Below are positions 1 to 7,701 of a DNA stretch of 64,000 nucleotides, in pieces (position 1 is the first letter of the stretch; the number at the start of each line of letters is the position of its first letter). A program made the translations under genes and the position numbers. This DNA is from Paenibacillus sp. FSL R5-0623 (GTDB lineage: Bacteria; Bacillota; Bacilli; Paenibacillales; Paenibacillaceae). The DNA lies in assembly GCF_037974265.1 (NCBI RefSeq), contig NZ_CP150233.1, positions 6,324,001 to 6,388,000 of the forward strand, written 5' to 3'. The notes under the pieces are model-generated. The model did not search any database, had not been told where the DNA came from, and saw only the letters and a program-made list of their open reading frames with translations.

Positions 1-99
1 AATGGCAATCTCGATCCCAAAAGCTGTCACGAGTCCCATCGCTTTCCATACATTATCGTCATGGTTACGGGATGAATTTGGTTTGTTCGAATCGGCCAT
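1..99 (-). CDS. AtpZ/AtpI-type protein, N-terminal part (runs off the left edge)
   Basis: Only the first 33 codons are in the window. The minus-strand reading starts at an ATG preceded by a GGGTGG ribosome binding site and gives a polar N-terminus followed by VWKAMGLVTAFGIEIAI, the beginning of a first membrane helix. This short charged leader followed by a W-x-x-x-G helix is how the small AtpZ/AtpI-type membrane proteins that precede atpB in Bacillales begin; they are thought to help ATP synthase assembly or Mg2+ supply. Location next to upp and mnaA fits the usual atp locus. The identification rests on a short fragment plus synteny, so it is tentative. Confidence 0.5.
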   Translation of the reverse strand, partial: MADSNKPNSSRNHDDNVWKAMGLVTAFGIEIAI

Positions 100-234
100 T
101 TTCCACGCCACCCTTGCAATCCCAGTTAATTTTACTGAATGATGAGAGCCTTTGTCAATTGAATGATTTTAGCGTTTTAAAGGGGGAAACGACGGGAATA
201 CAGACCCTCAAAGCCCATAAACCCGCGTAAACCG

Positions 235-249
235 TACAGTTTAACTGTA
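235..249. other. 15-bp perfect palindrome between AtpZ-type gene and mnaA
   Basis: TACAGTT-T-AACTGTA is a perfect inverted repeat with 7-bp arms in the 185-bp gap between mnaA and the AtpZ-type gene. No T-tract follows on the minus strand, so it is more like a protein-binding site or weak hairpin than a terminator. No further support. Confidence 0.3.
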
Positions 250-284
250 TGCTTGCCCTTTATAAATCCGTCAGAAAAAATGTA

Positions 285-1442
285 TTATTTTTTGAATTTT
301 CTGTGAAATGATTCCGGACGCTCACTATTTACACCGAAATGATGCAAAATCGCATTGACAATTCTTTCCGAAGCATGTCCATCACCGTAAGGATTGGCAG
401 CCTGGCTCATGCTTGCATACAGGGTTTTGTCTGTAAGCAGAGCTTTCGTCCGTTCATACACACGTTCCTCTTCGGTACCTACCAATTCCAGCGTTCCGGC
501 TTCAATACCTTCCGGGCGTTCTGTTGTATCGCGCAATACGAGCACAGGCACACCAAACGAAGGTGCTTCTTCCTGCAAACCGCCTGAATCGGTCAAAATC
601 AAGTGAGTGTGCGGGTAAAAGTTATGCAAATCCACCACGTCTAGTGGATCAATTAATTGAATACGGGGATGATTCCCCAAGATCGCGTGAGCCGGCTCCT
701 TCACAGCAGGACTTGGATGCACCGGGTACACGATGGCAATATCTTCGAATTCGTCGGCAATCCGTTTGACGGCCTGGAAAATGTTGCGGTGAGGCTCGCC
801 TTGAGATTCACGGCGATGAGCTGTCATCAGCACAAGGCGTTTGCCTTGGGCCCAATCAAGTACCGGGTGTGTGTAGTCCTCCCGTACTGTATATTGAAAC
901 ACATCGGTTACCGTGTTGCCTGTGACGTACGTACTAGACTCTGATTTATTTTCTTTGGCAAGATTGGAAGAAGACCAATCCGTAGGCGCAAAGTGTAGAT
1001 CAGCGAGTACTCCCGTCAGCTGACGGTTCATCTCTTCCGGATATGGAGACAGCTTGTTCCACGTCCGCAGCCCCGCTTCCACATGCCCTACCTGAATCTG
1101 TTGCAGGAATGCTGCATAGCTCGCTACAAAGGTAGTTAATGTATCCCCGTGAACCAGTACAATATCCGGCTTAGCTTCGGCTAACACTGGCTCCAGGCCG
1201 CCAAGCACACGAATTGTAATTTCATTCAATGTCTGACGGTCCTTCATCACATCCAGATCATAATCGGGATGAATGTCGAAAACTTCAAGTACCTGATCCA
1301 ACATCTGGCGATGCTGCGCAGTTACGCAAACAATAGATTCAATAGACTCAGGGTGTTTTTGCAATTCCAAAATTAGCGGAGCCATCTTGATGGCTTCCGG
1401 ACGCACCCCGAAGATCGTCATAACTTTAATTTTGTTGGACAT
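285..1442 (-). CDS. mnaA: UDP-N-acetylglucosamine 2-epimerase (non-hydrolysing)
   Basis: Interconverts UDP-GlcNAc and UDP-ManNAc in the cytoplasm, supplying ManNAc for teichoic acid linkage units and other cell-wall polymers. The 385-aa length is normal for the family. Visible family motifs are VHGDTLTT, HVEAGLRT, YPEEMNR (catalytic acids), TAHRRES (catalytic His region) and the UDP-binding stretch LTDSGGLQEEAPSFGVPVLVLRDTTERPEG. The ATG start has an AAGGGG ribosome binding site 10 nt upstream. It begins 38 nt after upp and is probably transcribed with it. Family assignment is firm; the role in wall polymer synthesis is from family knowledge. Confidence 0.95.
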   Translation of the reverse strand: MSNKIKVMTIFGVRPEAIKMAPLILELQKHPESIESIVCVTAQHRQMLDQVLEVFDIHPDYDLDVMKDRQTLNEITIRVLGGLEPVLAEAKPDIVLVHGDTLTTFVASYAAFLQQIQVGHVEAGLRTWNKLSPYPEEMNRQLTGVLADLHFAPTDWSSSNLAKENKSESSTYVTGNTVTDVFQYTVREDYTHPVLDWAQGKRLVLMTAHRRESQGEPHRNIFQAVKRIADEFEDIAIVYPVHPSPAVKEPAHAILGNHPRIQLIDPLDVVDLHNFYPHTHLILTDSGGLQEEAPSFGVPVLVLRDTTERPEGIEAGTLELVGTEEERVYERTKALLTDKTLYASMSQAANPYGDGHASERIVNAILHHFGVNSERPESFHRKFKK

Positions 1443-1480
1443 TCGAGCAAAGCCCCTTTTCTACTCCGCATGCAATATGC

Positions 1481-2110
1481 TTATTTAGTGCCGTATAGAC
1501 GGTCTCCTGCATCTCCAAGCCCTGGAACGATATAACCATGATCATCCAGACGGTCGTCCAATGCTGCTACATAGATGTCCACATCGGGATGTGCATCTTG
1601 CACAGCTTTTACGCCTTCCGGTGCTGCAACCAGGTTCATCATCTTGATTTGGGTACAGCCACGTTTTTTGAGCACGTCAATAGCTGCAATTGCCGAACCA
1701 CCCGTTGCCAGCATCGGATCAATTACAATCAATTGACGCTCTGTTACGTCTGTAGGCAGTTTGGTGTAGTATTCTACCGGTTGCAGTGTTTCCGGGTCAC
1801 GGAACAGACCAACATGTCCAACTTTTGCCGCTGGCAACAATTTCACAACGCCATCCAGCATTCCGAGTCCTGCGCGCAGAATCGGCACCAGTCCGAGCAT
1901 ACGTCCAGAGATAACTTTACCTTGTGTTGCAGCTACAGGTGTCTGTACATCAATCGTTTCCAGTTCAACATCTCTTGTAATCTCATAAGCCATCAACGTT
2001 GCTACTTCATCCACCAATTCACGAAAATCTTTCGTATTCGTACGCATGTCGCGTATAAACGTCAGTTTGTGTTGAATCAAAGGGTGATCACATATTACTA
2101 ATTTTCCCAT
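1481..2110 (-). CDS. upp: uracil phosphoribosyltransferase
   Basis: Salvages uracil to UMP using PRPP. The 209-aa protein carries the PRPP loop IDPMLATGGSAIAAIDVL and ends in the typical GDAGDRLYGTK uracil-binding tail. Start ATG has GGAGGGAC 7 nt upstream. It lies downstream of glyA, as in Bacillus, separated from it by a strong terminator (2268-2305) and a copy of the dispersed repeat, so it likely has its own promoter in the 2111-2267 region. The window also has a pyrimidine degradation operon at 37.8-49.6 kb; upp is the competing salvage route for uracil. Confidence 0.97.
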   Translation of the reverse strand: MGKLVICDHPLIQHKLTFIRDMRTNTKDFRELVDEVATLMAYEITRDVELETIDVQTPVAATQGKVISGRMLGLVPILRAGLGMLDGVVKLLPAAKVGHVGLFRDPETLQPVEYYTKLPTDVTERQLIVIDPMLATGGSAIAAIDVLKKRGCTQIKMMNLVAAPEGVKAVQDAHPDVDIYVAALDDRLDDHGYIVPGLGDAGDRLYGTK

Positions 2111-2267
2111 CTAATTTGTCCCTCCGGTAAGTTCTTCATGTTCAGCATTTCCAAATATACCTAGCCACCATTCATGGGCTCGATAAATCCTGTATATTAT
2201 ATCATCACCAACAACGAATTACACCATCAAAGGGCACCCAATCATTACAGAATACCGAATCCTATAA

Positions 2268-2305
2268 AAAACAGGACCGGAAAATGATCCATCCGGTCCT
2301 GTTTT
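2268..2305 (-). terminator. Intrinsic terminator downstream of glyA
   Basis: Inverted repeat AAAACAGGACCGG (2268-2280) / CCGGTCCTGTTTT (2293-2305), 13-bp perfect arms with a 12-nt loop. Read on the minus strand the 3' arm continues into a run of six T, so it should end the glyA transcript before upp. Confidence 0.9.
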
Positions 2306-2364
2306 GCTCATGTTGTTATGTCGTTGAGTATGTTCAAAAACGTGTAACCACTGATAAATCCTCC

Positions 2365-2480
2365 GCAAACCGAATGACCTTCCGATCGCTGTTATCCCCT
2401 GATTTCTTTGATCCAATTATAATTGTTGAAATCTGGGGATAAAGGCGAGCGCTACGCTTCTTCAGGTTCTTTCGGTTTGC
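2365..2480 (+). repeat. Dispersed structured intergenic repeat, copy A
   Basis: A long imperfect hairpin. Outer arms GCAAACCGAATGACCT (from 2365) and AGGTTCTTTCGGTTTGC (from 2464) pair with each other. Inside is the conserved inner stem: CGCTGTTATCCCCTGATTTC (2388-2407) pairs with GAAATCTGGGGATAAAGGCG (2429-2448). It sits 57 nt past the glyA stop codon, in the 426-bp upp-glyA gap, between glyA and its terminator. Copies B, C and D share the inner stem and the TCCGATCGCTGTTATC and GCTTCTTCAG segments but have different, self-complementary outer arms. Not a gene; family unknown to me. Confidence 0.85.
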
Positions 2481-2536
2481 TCCGTCCGAGTGTTTACATT
2501 GAAAAACTCAAATACAAACACCATGAGCAAAGTTTT

Positions 2537-3784
2537 TTAGTATTTAAGATCTGTATAGAGCGGGAATTGGTCTGTCAGTGCAGTCACTTCTGCACGGGCT
2601 TCATCCAGCTTCGCTGTATCTTTTGGATTTTTCAGCGTTTTGGCAATGATCTTACCAATCGCTACCATCGCTTCTTCGTTCATGCCACGGGAAGTTGCAG
2701 CAGGTGTACCAATTCGGATACCGCTCGTCACAAACGGGCTTGTAGGGTCGAATGGAATTGCATTTTTGTTCACGGTAATACCGATGGAATCAAGCACATG
2801 CTCAGCTTCCTTACCTGTGATGTTCACACTGCGTGTGTCGATCAGCATCAAGTGGTTATCTGTACCACCGGATACGATGTTCAATCCTTCAGCGATCAGT
2901 GTTTCAGCCAGAACCTGTGCGTTTTTCACAACGTTCTGTGCATATGTTTTAAATGAAGGTTGCAAAGCTTCTCCGAATGCTACCGCTTTGGAAGCGATCA
3001 CGTGCATCAGAGGTCCACCTTGGGAACCTGGGAATACCGCTTTATCAATCGCTGCTGCCCACGCTTTGCGGCACAGAATCATACCACCACGAGGTCCACG
3101 CAGCGTTTTGTGTGTAGTTGTTGTTACGAAATGCGCATGTGGAACCGGGTTTGGATGCAAACCAGCAGCAACCAGTCCTGCGATGTGAGCCATGTCCACC
3201 ATGAACAAAGCGCCTACATCATTGGCGATGGAAGCCAGCTTTTCAAAATCAATGGTACGTGGATATGCACTTGCACCTGCAACGATCAGACGAGGGCGGT
3301 GTTTGAAAGCCGCTTTGCGTACTTCATCATAATCAATCAAGAATGTATCTTCCTGTACGCCGTATGCTACAAAGTTGTACAGCAAACCAGATGCGTTAAC
3401 CGGGCTACCGTGTGTGAGGTGTCCACCATGGGCAAGGTTCATACCAAGTACAGTATCACCAGGTTTCAACGCTGCAAGATAAACTGCCATGTTCGCTTGT
3501 GCACCGGAGTGAGGTTGAACATTCACGTGTTCTGCTCCGAACAATTCTTTTGCACGATCACGCGCGATGTCTTCAACGATGTCCACATGCTCACAACCGC
3601 CATAGTAACGTTTACCTGGATATCCTTCAGCGTACTTGTTGGTCAGAACAGATCCCATTGCTTCGATTACTGCTTCACTTACGATGTTCTCGGATGCGAT
3701 CAGTTCGATGTTGTTCTGTTGACGTTTCAGTTCAAGATTCATCGCTTCCAGTACTGCCGGGTCATTCTTGCGCAATTGTTCCAT
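2537..3784 (-). CDS. glyA: serine hydroxymethyltransferase
   Basis: PLP enzyme converting serine and tetrahydrofolate to glycine and 5,10-methylene-THF, the main entry of one-carbon units. The 415-aa protein has the PLP-lysine motif VTTTTHKTLRGPRGG and the N-terminal NKYAEGYPGKRYYGGCEHVD substrate/PLP segment. The ATG has GGGAGGA 9 nt upstream. It follows ywlG on the same strand; the 218-bp gap holds repeat copy B. No terminator is visible between ywlG and glyA, so the ZTP riboswitch upstream of ywlG probably controls glyA too. Confidence 0.97.
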   Translation of the reverse strand: MEQLRKNDPAVLEAMNLELKRQQNNIELIASENIVSEAVIEAMGSVLTNKYAEGYPGKRYYGGCEHVDIVEDIARDRAKELFGAEHVNVQPHSGAQANMAVYLAALKPGDTVLGMNLAHGGHLTHGSPVNASGLLYNFVAYGVQEDTFLIDYDEVRKAAFKHRPRLIVAGASAYPRTIDFEKLASIANDVGALFMVDMAHIAGLVAAGLHPNPVPHAHFVTTTTHKTLRGPRGGMILCRKAWAAAIDKAVFPGSQGGPLMHVIASKAVAFGEALQPSFKTYAQNVVKNAQVLAETLIAEGLNIVSGGTDNHLMLIDTRSVNITGKEAEHVLDSIGITVNKNAIPFDPTSPFVTSGIRIGTPAATSRGMNEEAMVAIGKIIAKTLKNPKDTAKLDEARAEVTALTDQFPLYTDLKY

Positions 3785-3851
3785 GATTAAATTCCTCCCA
3801 GGTATAAGTGAAGTTATAAAGTGAAACTAATGTTTACACGAAAACGGCGAG

Positions 3852-3960
3852 TGCAACACCAATCTGAAGAAACGAAGTGGTCGCCTTTATCACCGGATTT
3901 CCCCTTTAAATAGGGAATAAAAAAATCTGGGGATAACAGCGATCGGAAGATGGTGATGCA
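3852..3960 (-). repeat. Dispersed structured intergenic repeat, copy B
   Basis: In inverted orientation to copy A, so that A and B bracket glyA. Read on the minus strand: outer arm TGCATCACCATCTTCC, inner stem CGATCGCTGTTATCCCCAG, loop, AAATCCGGTGATAAAGGCG, then TTCTTCAGATTGGTGTTGCA, which pairs with the first arm. The outer-arm sequence is unrelated to copy A yet complementary within the copy. It begins 43 nt after the ywlG stop codon, inside the presumed ywlG-glyA transcript. Confidence 0.83.
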
Positions 3961-4002
3961 ATCAAAGTCAGGAGTGTAACCCAATTAGTCTTGCTTTATA
4001 TG

Positions 4003-4596
4003 TTAGTCACAAAATGTCGAATCTGGTTGTTCTTCCATACGATACACCGCGCGTTCGCCGCCAATCAACTTCGGACGAGTCAACGCTGTGGTTACACGAG
4101 CATCTCCAACATAGCGGAGCGCTGTGCGATAGGGTACGGCTACATGCTGGAGATGCATCCCAATCATCGTCTCCCCAATGTCCAGGCCAGCATGGGCCTG
4201 CACATGTTCAGCCAGGCATGGATCGGTCAGCGAACGATATGCTGCGGATGCCATGGAACCTCCGGCTTTGGGCACGGGTACTGCGCCAACCTCGGTCAAT
4301 CCAAGTCGAGTAAGCACAGAACGCTCCATTACCAGCGCACGGTTCAGATGCTCACAACATTGGAATACCGTGTCAAAACCGAACTCCTCCTGCACCTCGC
4401 GTATACCCGCAAGAAGCTGCTGTGCCACTTCAATGGCACCACTCGTACCAATCCGAGCGCCTGCGACTTCACTTGTGCTTGTACCGATCACAACGATCTG
4501 TCCAGGTCCAAGCTGTCCGGCAAGCGCCAGTTCATGCAGAATAGACGCGGTCTGTTCCTGCAATCCGGGTTGTTCCGAATCTAACTCTATAGTCAT
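4003..4596 (-). CDS. ywlG: TIGR01440/UPF0340 (DUF436) family protein, YwlG-like
   Basis: A conserved Bacillales protein of unknown biochemical function. I chose the ATG at 4596 because GGGAGG lies 11 nt upstream; a longer reading to 4665 would run toward the riboswitch expression platform and has no ribosome binding site. The protein has a glycine- and serine-rich stretch (VIGTSTSEVAGARIGTSGA) and a CCEHLNRALVMER segment typical of the family. It is the first gene behind a ZTP riboswitch and precedes glyA, which links it to one-carbon or purine stress. No enzymatic function can be read from the sequence. Confidence 0.88.
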   Translation of the reverse strand: MTIELDSEQPGLQEQTASILHELALAGQLGPGQIVVIGTSTSEVAGARIGTSGAIEVAQQLLAGIREVQEEFGFDTVFQCCEHLNRALVMERSVLTRLGLTEVGAVPVPKAGGSMASAAYRSLTDPCLAEHVQAHAGLDIGETMIGMHLQHVAVPYRTALRYVGDARVTTALTRPKLIGGERAVYRMEEQPDSTFCD

Positions 4597-4702
4597 CCTA
4601 TCATCGCCTCCCGATAAAATCATGCCTGCTTTCTCTTGGCTGTCCTTCGTATTCTTGCACGGCATCTCAGGTACTATTATAGCGAATAATCAGATGAAAG
4701 AC

Positions 4703-4745
4703 GAAAAAAAGAGCAGTCTGCGGGTAACGCAGAATTGCTCTTTTG
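4703..4745 (-). terminator. Riboswitch expression-platform terminator
   Basis: On the minus strand AAGAGCAATTCTGCG pairs with CGCAGACTGCTCTT across a TTACC loop and is followed by a T-rich tract. It directly abuts the 3' end of the ZTP aptamer (GCCTGGGCA), the arrangement in which aptamer folding competes with terminator formation, giving read-through into ywlG-glyA when ZTP is bound. Confidence 0.88.
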
Positions 4746-4822
4746 CCCAGGCGACCGGCCGTTTGTTCCGGTGCTCCATCGTGGTTATGCCCACTTCGTC
4801 GCCAGTTACACCGGATCCCTGT
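4744..4822 (-). ncRNA. ZTP (pfl) riboswitch aptamer
   Basis: Senses ZMP/ZTP, which builds up when 10-formyl-THF is limiting. On the minus strand the conserved parts appear in order: P1 CCGGTG...CACCGG, the core ACTGGCG, hairpin GTGGGCATAACCAC, then GGAGCACC, and the 3' pseudoknot element CGCCTGGGCA. CTGGCG can pair with CGCC as the family pseudoknot requires. glyA, downstream of ywlG, is a known ZTP riboswitch target. Confidence 0.92.
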
Positions 4823-4832
4823 TTTCCCCTTC

Positions 4833-4861
4833 ATCATAAAACAACCCGCGGCTAAAATCAA
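4833..4861 (-). promoter_or_regulatory. Sigma-A-like promoter of the ZTP riboswitch transcript
   Basis: Minus-strand TTGATT (4861-4856), a 17-bp spacer and TATGAT (4838-4833). Predicted transcription start near 4826, immediately before the aptamer, which supports the call. Confidence 0.65.
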
Positions 4862-4915
4862 CGGTTAATTTACATCACGTGTCCTATTTCTATAACCTGC
4901 CCCGCAGGATCAGAT

Positions 4916-5488
4916 TTAACCCAGCTTATCCAAAAGCCGGTCCAACGCCGTCCGAATCTCAGCTGCAGCTATATTGTAATCATCACGACTTCCCCCAAAC
5001 GGATCGGAGATGTCGAAACTTGGAATTCGTTGTCTGATCTCAATGGCTCGCTCACGCTCCGATGCCAAGATCTCTTGCCCAAGGGCACGTTTCATTTCAA
5101 GCGTTGCAAACAGGCTGTCCAACTCCTGAACATCACTTAATACCTGTTCATCATCCTCCACATATTCTTTCAATGTATAAGTTTTGTGGACTGAATCGGG
5201 AAAAACCTGCATGACATGCTGCTTATGACTCCGTGTTAATGTAAGAACCAGATCAGCCCAACCTACCAGGTTAGCGCTAAGCTGTGTGGAATGAGGTGGA
5301 CCTTCAACGTTATGATCTCTCAGAACTGCTTCAGCATGGCGGGAAATCGGCATACCCGATGTTGCTGCCACACCTGCGGAACGAACCTCTACCTGAATGC
5401 CGCGCTCCGATGCCAATTTTCTCAAAAGCCCCTCTGCCATGGGGCTGCGGCACGTATTTCCTGTACATACGAATAAAATATGTTTCAT
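4916..5488 (-). CDS. ywlE: low-molecular-weight phosphatase, YwlE-type protein-arginine phosphatase
   Basis: Cytoplasmic phosphatase that removes phosphate from protein phospho-arginine, opposing McsB. The P-loop CTGNTCRS begins at residue 8; the Thr in GNTCRS is the residue that in YwlE favours phospho-arginine over phospho-tyrosine. The general-acid motif DPFGGS is present near residue 162. At 190 aa it is about 40 residues longer than Bacillus YwlE; the extra, charged helical-looking segment (roughly residues 85-155) lies before DPFG. Start ATG has GGGGAGG upstream. The ywlE position between mntP and ywlG is as in Bacillus, though rpiB is missing between ywlE and ywlG. Confidence 0.88.
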   Translation of the reverse strand: MKHILFVCTGNTCRSPMAEGLLRKLASERGIQVEVRSAGVAATSGMPISRHAEAVLRDHNVEGPPHSTQLSANLVGWADLVLTLTRSHKQHVMQVFPDSVHKTYTLKEYVEDDEQVLSDVQELDSLFATLEMKRALGQEILASERERAIEIRQRIPSFDISDPFGGSRDDYNIAAAEIRTALDRLLDKLG

Positions 5489-5546
5489 TGTGTTAGCCTC
5501 CCCATTTTACATATGATGCGAATGATATGATATCTCAAGTTTTATT

Positions 5547-6107
5547 CTAAAATATAAACAAAAGTCCAAACGCAAGCAAGATTGCGCCACCAATAGCTTC
5601 GCCGTAATCCCCAAGATTCTGGCTCACCCGACGGCCTAATAGCAGACCCATAACCGACATCACCCCGCCACAAACACCGAAAGCAAGTACGGTCAATATC
5701 AGATCACTGCTAAACATCCCTAAGGAAACGCCAACGGAGAACGAATCCACACTTACGCTGAGGGAGAACAAAACAACGCCGAGCAGGGAACGGTGGTCCA
5801 CCAGCTTGGTATCGCCTTCACGGAATGCATTCAGAATCATATGAGCACCCAGCAAAACAAGCAATCCACCTGCCGCATACGTCGTAATGTCACCGAGCAG
5901 GGAGCTGACGTATTTGCCCATATACATGCCGATGAGCGGCATGATGATATGAAACAGCGCAGTTACAATACTGATTCGCAATACATCCCGCAGCCGAATG
6001 CCCTTCATGCCAATTCCGATTCCGAGTGAGAACGCATCGAGGCCAAGCGCAATAGCCATGATCAAAATGGTTACAAACTGCCCAACATGGGCAGACACAT
6101 CCCACAT
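5547..6107 (-). CDS. mntP: manganese efflux pump MntP
   Basis: Small integral membrane Mn2+ exporter. About 187 aa with six predicted helices and the paired acidic motifs LGLDAFSLGIG (first helix) and SVDSFSVGVSLG (fourth helix) that define the two MntP repeats. The ATG at 6107 is preferred over one two codons upstream because GGGGG is then 6 nt away instead of 1. Lies between sua5 and ywlE as in Bacillus. No yybP-ykoY manganese riboswitch is visible in the 168 bp upstream. Confidence 0.92.
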   Translation of the reverse strand: MWDVSAHVGQFVTILIMAIALGLDAFSLGIGIGMKGIRLRDVLRISIVTALFHIIMPLIGMYMGKYVSSLLGDITTYAAGGLLVLLGAHMILNAFREGDTKLVDHRSLLGVVLFSLSVSVDSFSVGVSLGMFSSDLILTVLAFGVCGGVMSVMGLLLGRRVSQNLGDYGEAIGGAILLAFGLLFIF

Positions 6108-6255
6108 CCCCATACCCCCAAGTCACGTAAAGGTTCTTGTACACGATATGCGGACAAGGACCTAAACATGACCGATGAAAGGCAAACGGTGACGGATCTA
6201 TGGTTGGATGCCGGCTTTATAGAATCTTGATTTTGTTTCGGAAAAAGTTAAGCAA

Positions 6256-6280
6256 CTCTCCTGAGATATGATCAGGAGAG
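6256..6280 (-). terminator. Intrinsic terminator of sua5
   Basis: CTCTCCTGA / TCAGGAGAG, 9-bp perfect arms with a 7-nt loop, right after the sua5 stop codon; the minus strand continues TTGCTTAACTTTTTC. Confidence 0.85.
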
Positions 6281-6281
6281 A

Positions 6282-7520
6282 TTAAGAGGGTTGCTGGTTG
6301 CCAACTTGTATGAGTTGGTTACCTGCAGCCTTGAGCAGCCGATTCATGACGGCTGCTCCCAGCCCTTCGCGTGAGCAGGCTTCAGCCACTATATATGTGG
6401 CGCCTTGCTCATCGCAGCTGCGCAGCGCGGCGTATAGCCGGCGCGCTGCTTCTTCCAGCTCGCTGGCGTCTCCCAGCGAGAACACGGCATCGGCGCGGTA
6501 CTGCTCCGCGTGCTCGGCGAACGCCAGCACCGCGGTGCGCTCTCCGCGCTGCGCCGCCTCTGCGAGGGCGGCGCTGATCCAGGCCGCCACCGCTGCGGGC
6601 GGCCCCTCCACCACGCACAGCGCCCCTGTGGGTGCGTAGTGCGTGTACTTCATGCCCGGCGAGCGCGGCGCCGGGCTGCCCACGCCATCGGCCCCCTCCG
6701 CGAGTAGCGCGGGGTCCGTGGCGACACGGGCGGCAACGGCGGACAGTTGTTCCGCCGTAATGCCGCCAGGGCGCAGGATGGTGACGGTATCGTCGTCACC
6801 GACTTGCACAACTGTGGACTCGACGCCCACCCCGGTGGGGCCGCCGTCCACAATGCCACCGATGCGGCCATCCAGATCCTCGCGTACATGAGACGCGAGT
6901 GTCGGACTTGGCCGCCCGGAGCGGTTGGCGCTTGGCGCAGCCACAGGGCATGCCGCCGCCGCGATCAACTGCAAGGCCACCGGATGGTCCGGCATGCGCA
7001 CGGCCACCGTGTCCAGACCGGCGGTGACACGTGGTGACACTGCCCCCGGCCTAACGGGCAGCACCAGCGTCAGTGGTCCCGGCCAGAAGGCCGCCATCAG
7101 CGCTTCCGCCGTTTCGTTCACTTCCGTGACCAGCGTATCCAACTGGTCACGGTGCGCGATATGCACGATCAGTGGATTGTCGGAAGGTCGGCCTTTGGCG
7201 ACAAATACAGCCTCGACGGCTGCTGTGCTACGCGCATCGGCACCCAGGCCATAGACCGTCTCGGTCGGAAAAGCCACCGTCTGACCTTGACGAATGCAGG
7301 TTGCGGCAGCCTGCAAGTCGGCGAGCGCCTGTTGATCGGCGCTCCCCTTTTTCACATCCAACCACTCATTATTACCCATTCCGTGATCGTTCTCAGCGCT
7401 CACCAAGACGCGTACATCCCACATCTCAGTGACCAGCTCTCCCGGAGCTTTCATATCACGATCTTCTCTACCATCCCTCATCTCAGAGGTGTGTTGCAAT
7501 GGTTCGTTTTCTTTGCTCAT
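6282..7520 (-). CDS. sua5: threonylcarbamoyl-AMP synthase (TsaC/Sua5)
   Basis: Makes L-threonylcarbamoyl-AMP from Thr, bicarbonate and ATP for the t6A37 modification of ANN-decoding tRNAs. Domains: YrdC/TsaC (about residues 60-255; motifs VAFPTETVYGLGA, KGRPSDNPLIVHI, APSANRSGRPSPT), a linker with SPGMKYTHYAP, then the C-terminal Sua5 domain. At 412 aa it is some 60 residues longer than usual at the N-terminus. The ATG at 7520 has AGGAA 9 nt upstream; an internal ATG at 7379 aligns better with other Sua5 N-termini but has a weak site, so the start is uncertain. The linker and Sua5 domain coding region (about 6400-6900) is strikingly GC-rich against its neighbours. Confidence 0.93.
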   Translation of the reverse strand: MSKENEPLQHTSEMRDGREDRDMKAPGELVTEMWDVRVLVSAENDHGMGNNEWLDVKKGSADQQALADLQAAATCIRQGQTVAFPTETVYGLGADARSTAAVEAVFVAKGRPSDNPLIVHIAHRDQLDTLVTEVNETAEALMAAFWPGPLTLVLPVRPGAVSPRVTAGLDTVAVRMPDHPVALQLIAAAACPVAAPSANRSGRPSPTLASHVREDLDGRIGGIVDGGPTGVGVESTVVQVGDDDTVTILRPGGITAEQLSAVAARVATDPALLAEGADGVGSPAPRSPGMKYTHYAPTGALCVVEGPPAAVAAWISAALAEAAQRGERTAVLAFAEHAEQYRADAVFSLGDASELEEAARRLYAALRSCDEQGATYIVAEACSREGLGAAVMNRLLKAAGNQLIQVGNQQPS

Positions 7521-7647
7521 ATATCATCATTCCTAAACTTCAAGTAGGTTACTTCCTATCCATATTCAATATAAGTAATTATAACATACCTGTCCCAACT
7601 CGGATGCCCTTCATACTTCGCTCGGAATTTCACCACTAATTCATATC

Positions 7648-7684
7648 AAAAGGGCAGCTCCATGAATAGAAGTCTCCCTTTTTT
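7648..7684. terminator. Terminator-like hairpin beyond spoIIR
   Basis: AAAAGGG (7648-7654) pairs with CCCTTTT (7676-7682) just past the spoIIR stop codon. A longer T-run follows on the plus strand, so it may act in either direction. Confidence 0.55.
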
Positions 7685-7701
7685 GTAGTATAAATACGTT
7701 G

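Noticed and set aside
2219..2416. 65-codon open frame on the minus strand
   Set aside because: Covers the glyA terminator and part of repeat copy A; coding is not plausible.
2960..3790. 276-codon open frame on the plus strand
   Set aside because: Antisense to glyA, Cys/Phe-rich shadow without a ribosome binding site.
2365..3960. Composite transposon around glyA
   Set aside because: The flanking repeats are short structured elements, glyA is in its normal syntenic place, and no transposase or target duplication is visible.
4667..4861. 64-codon open frame on the minus strand
   Set aside because: It coincides with the ZTP riboswitch promoter, aptamer and terminator; no ribosome binding site and no protein-like composition.
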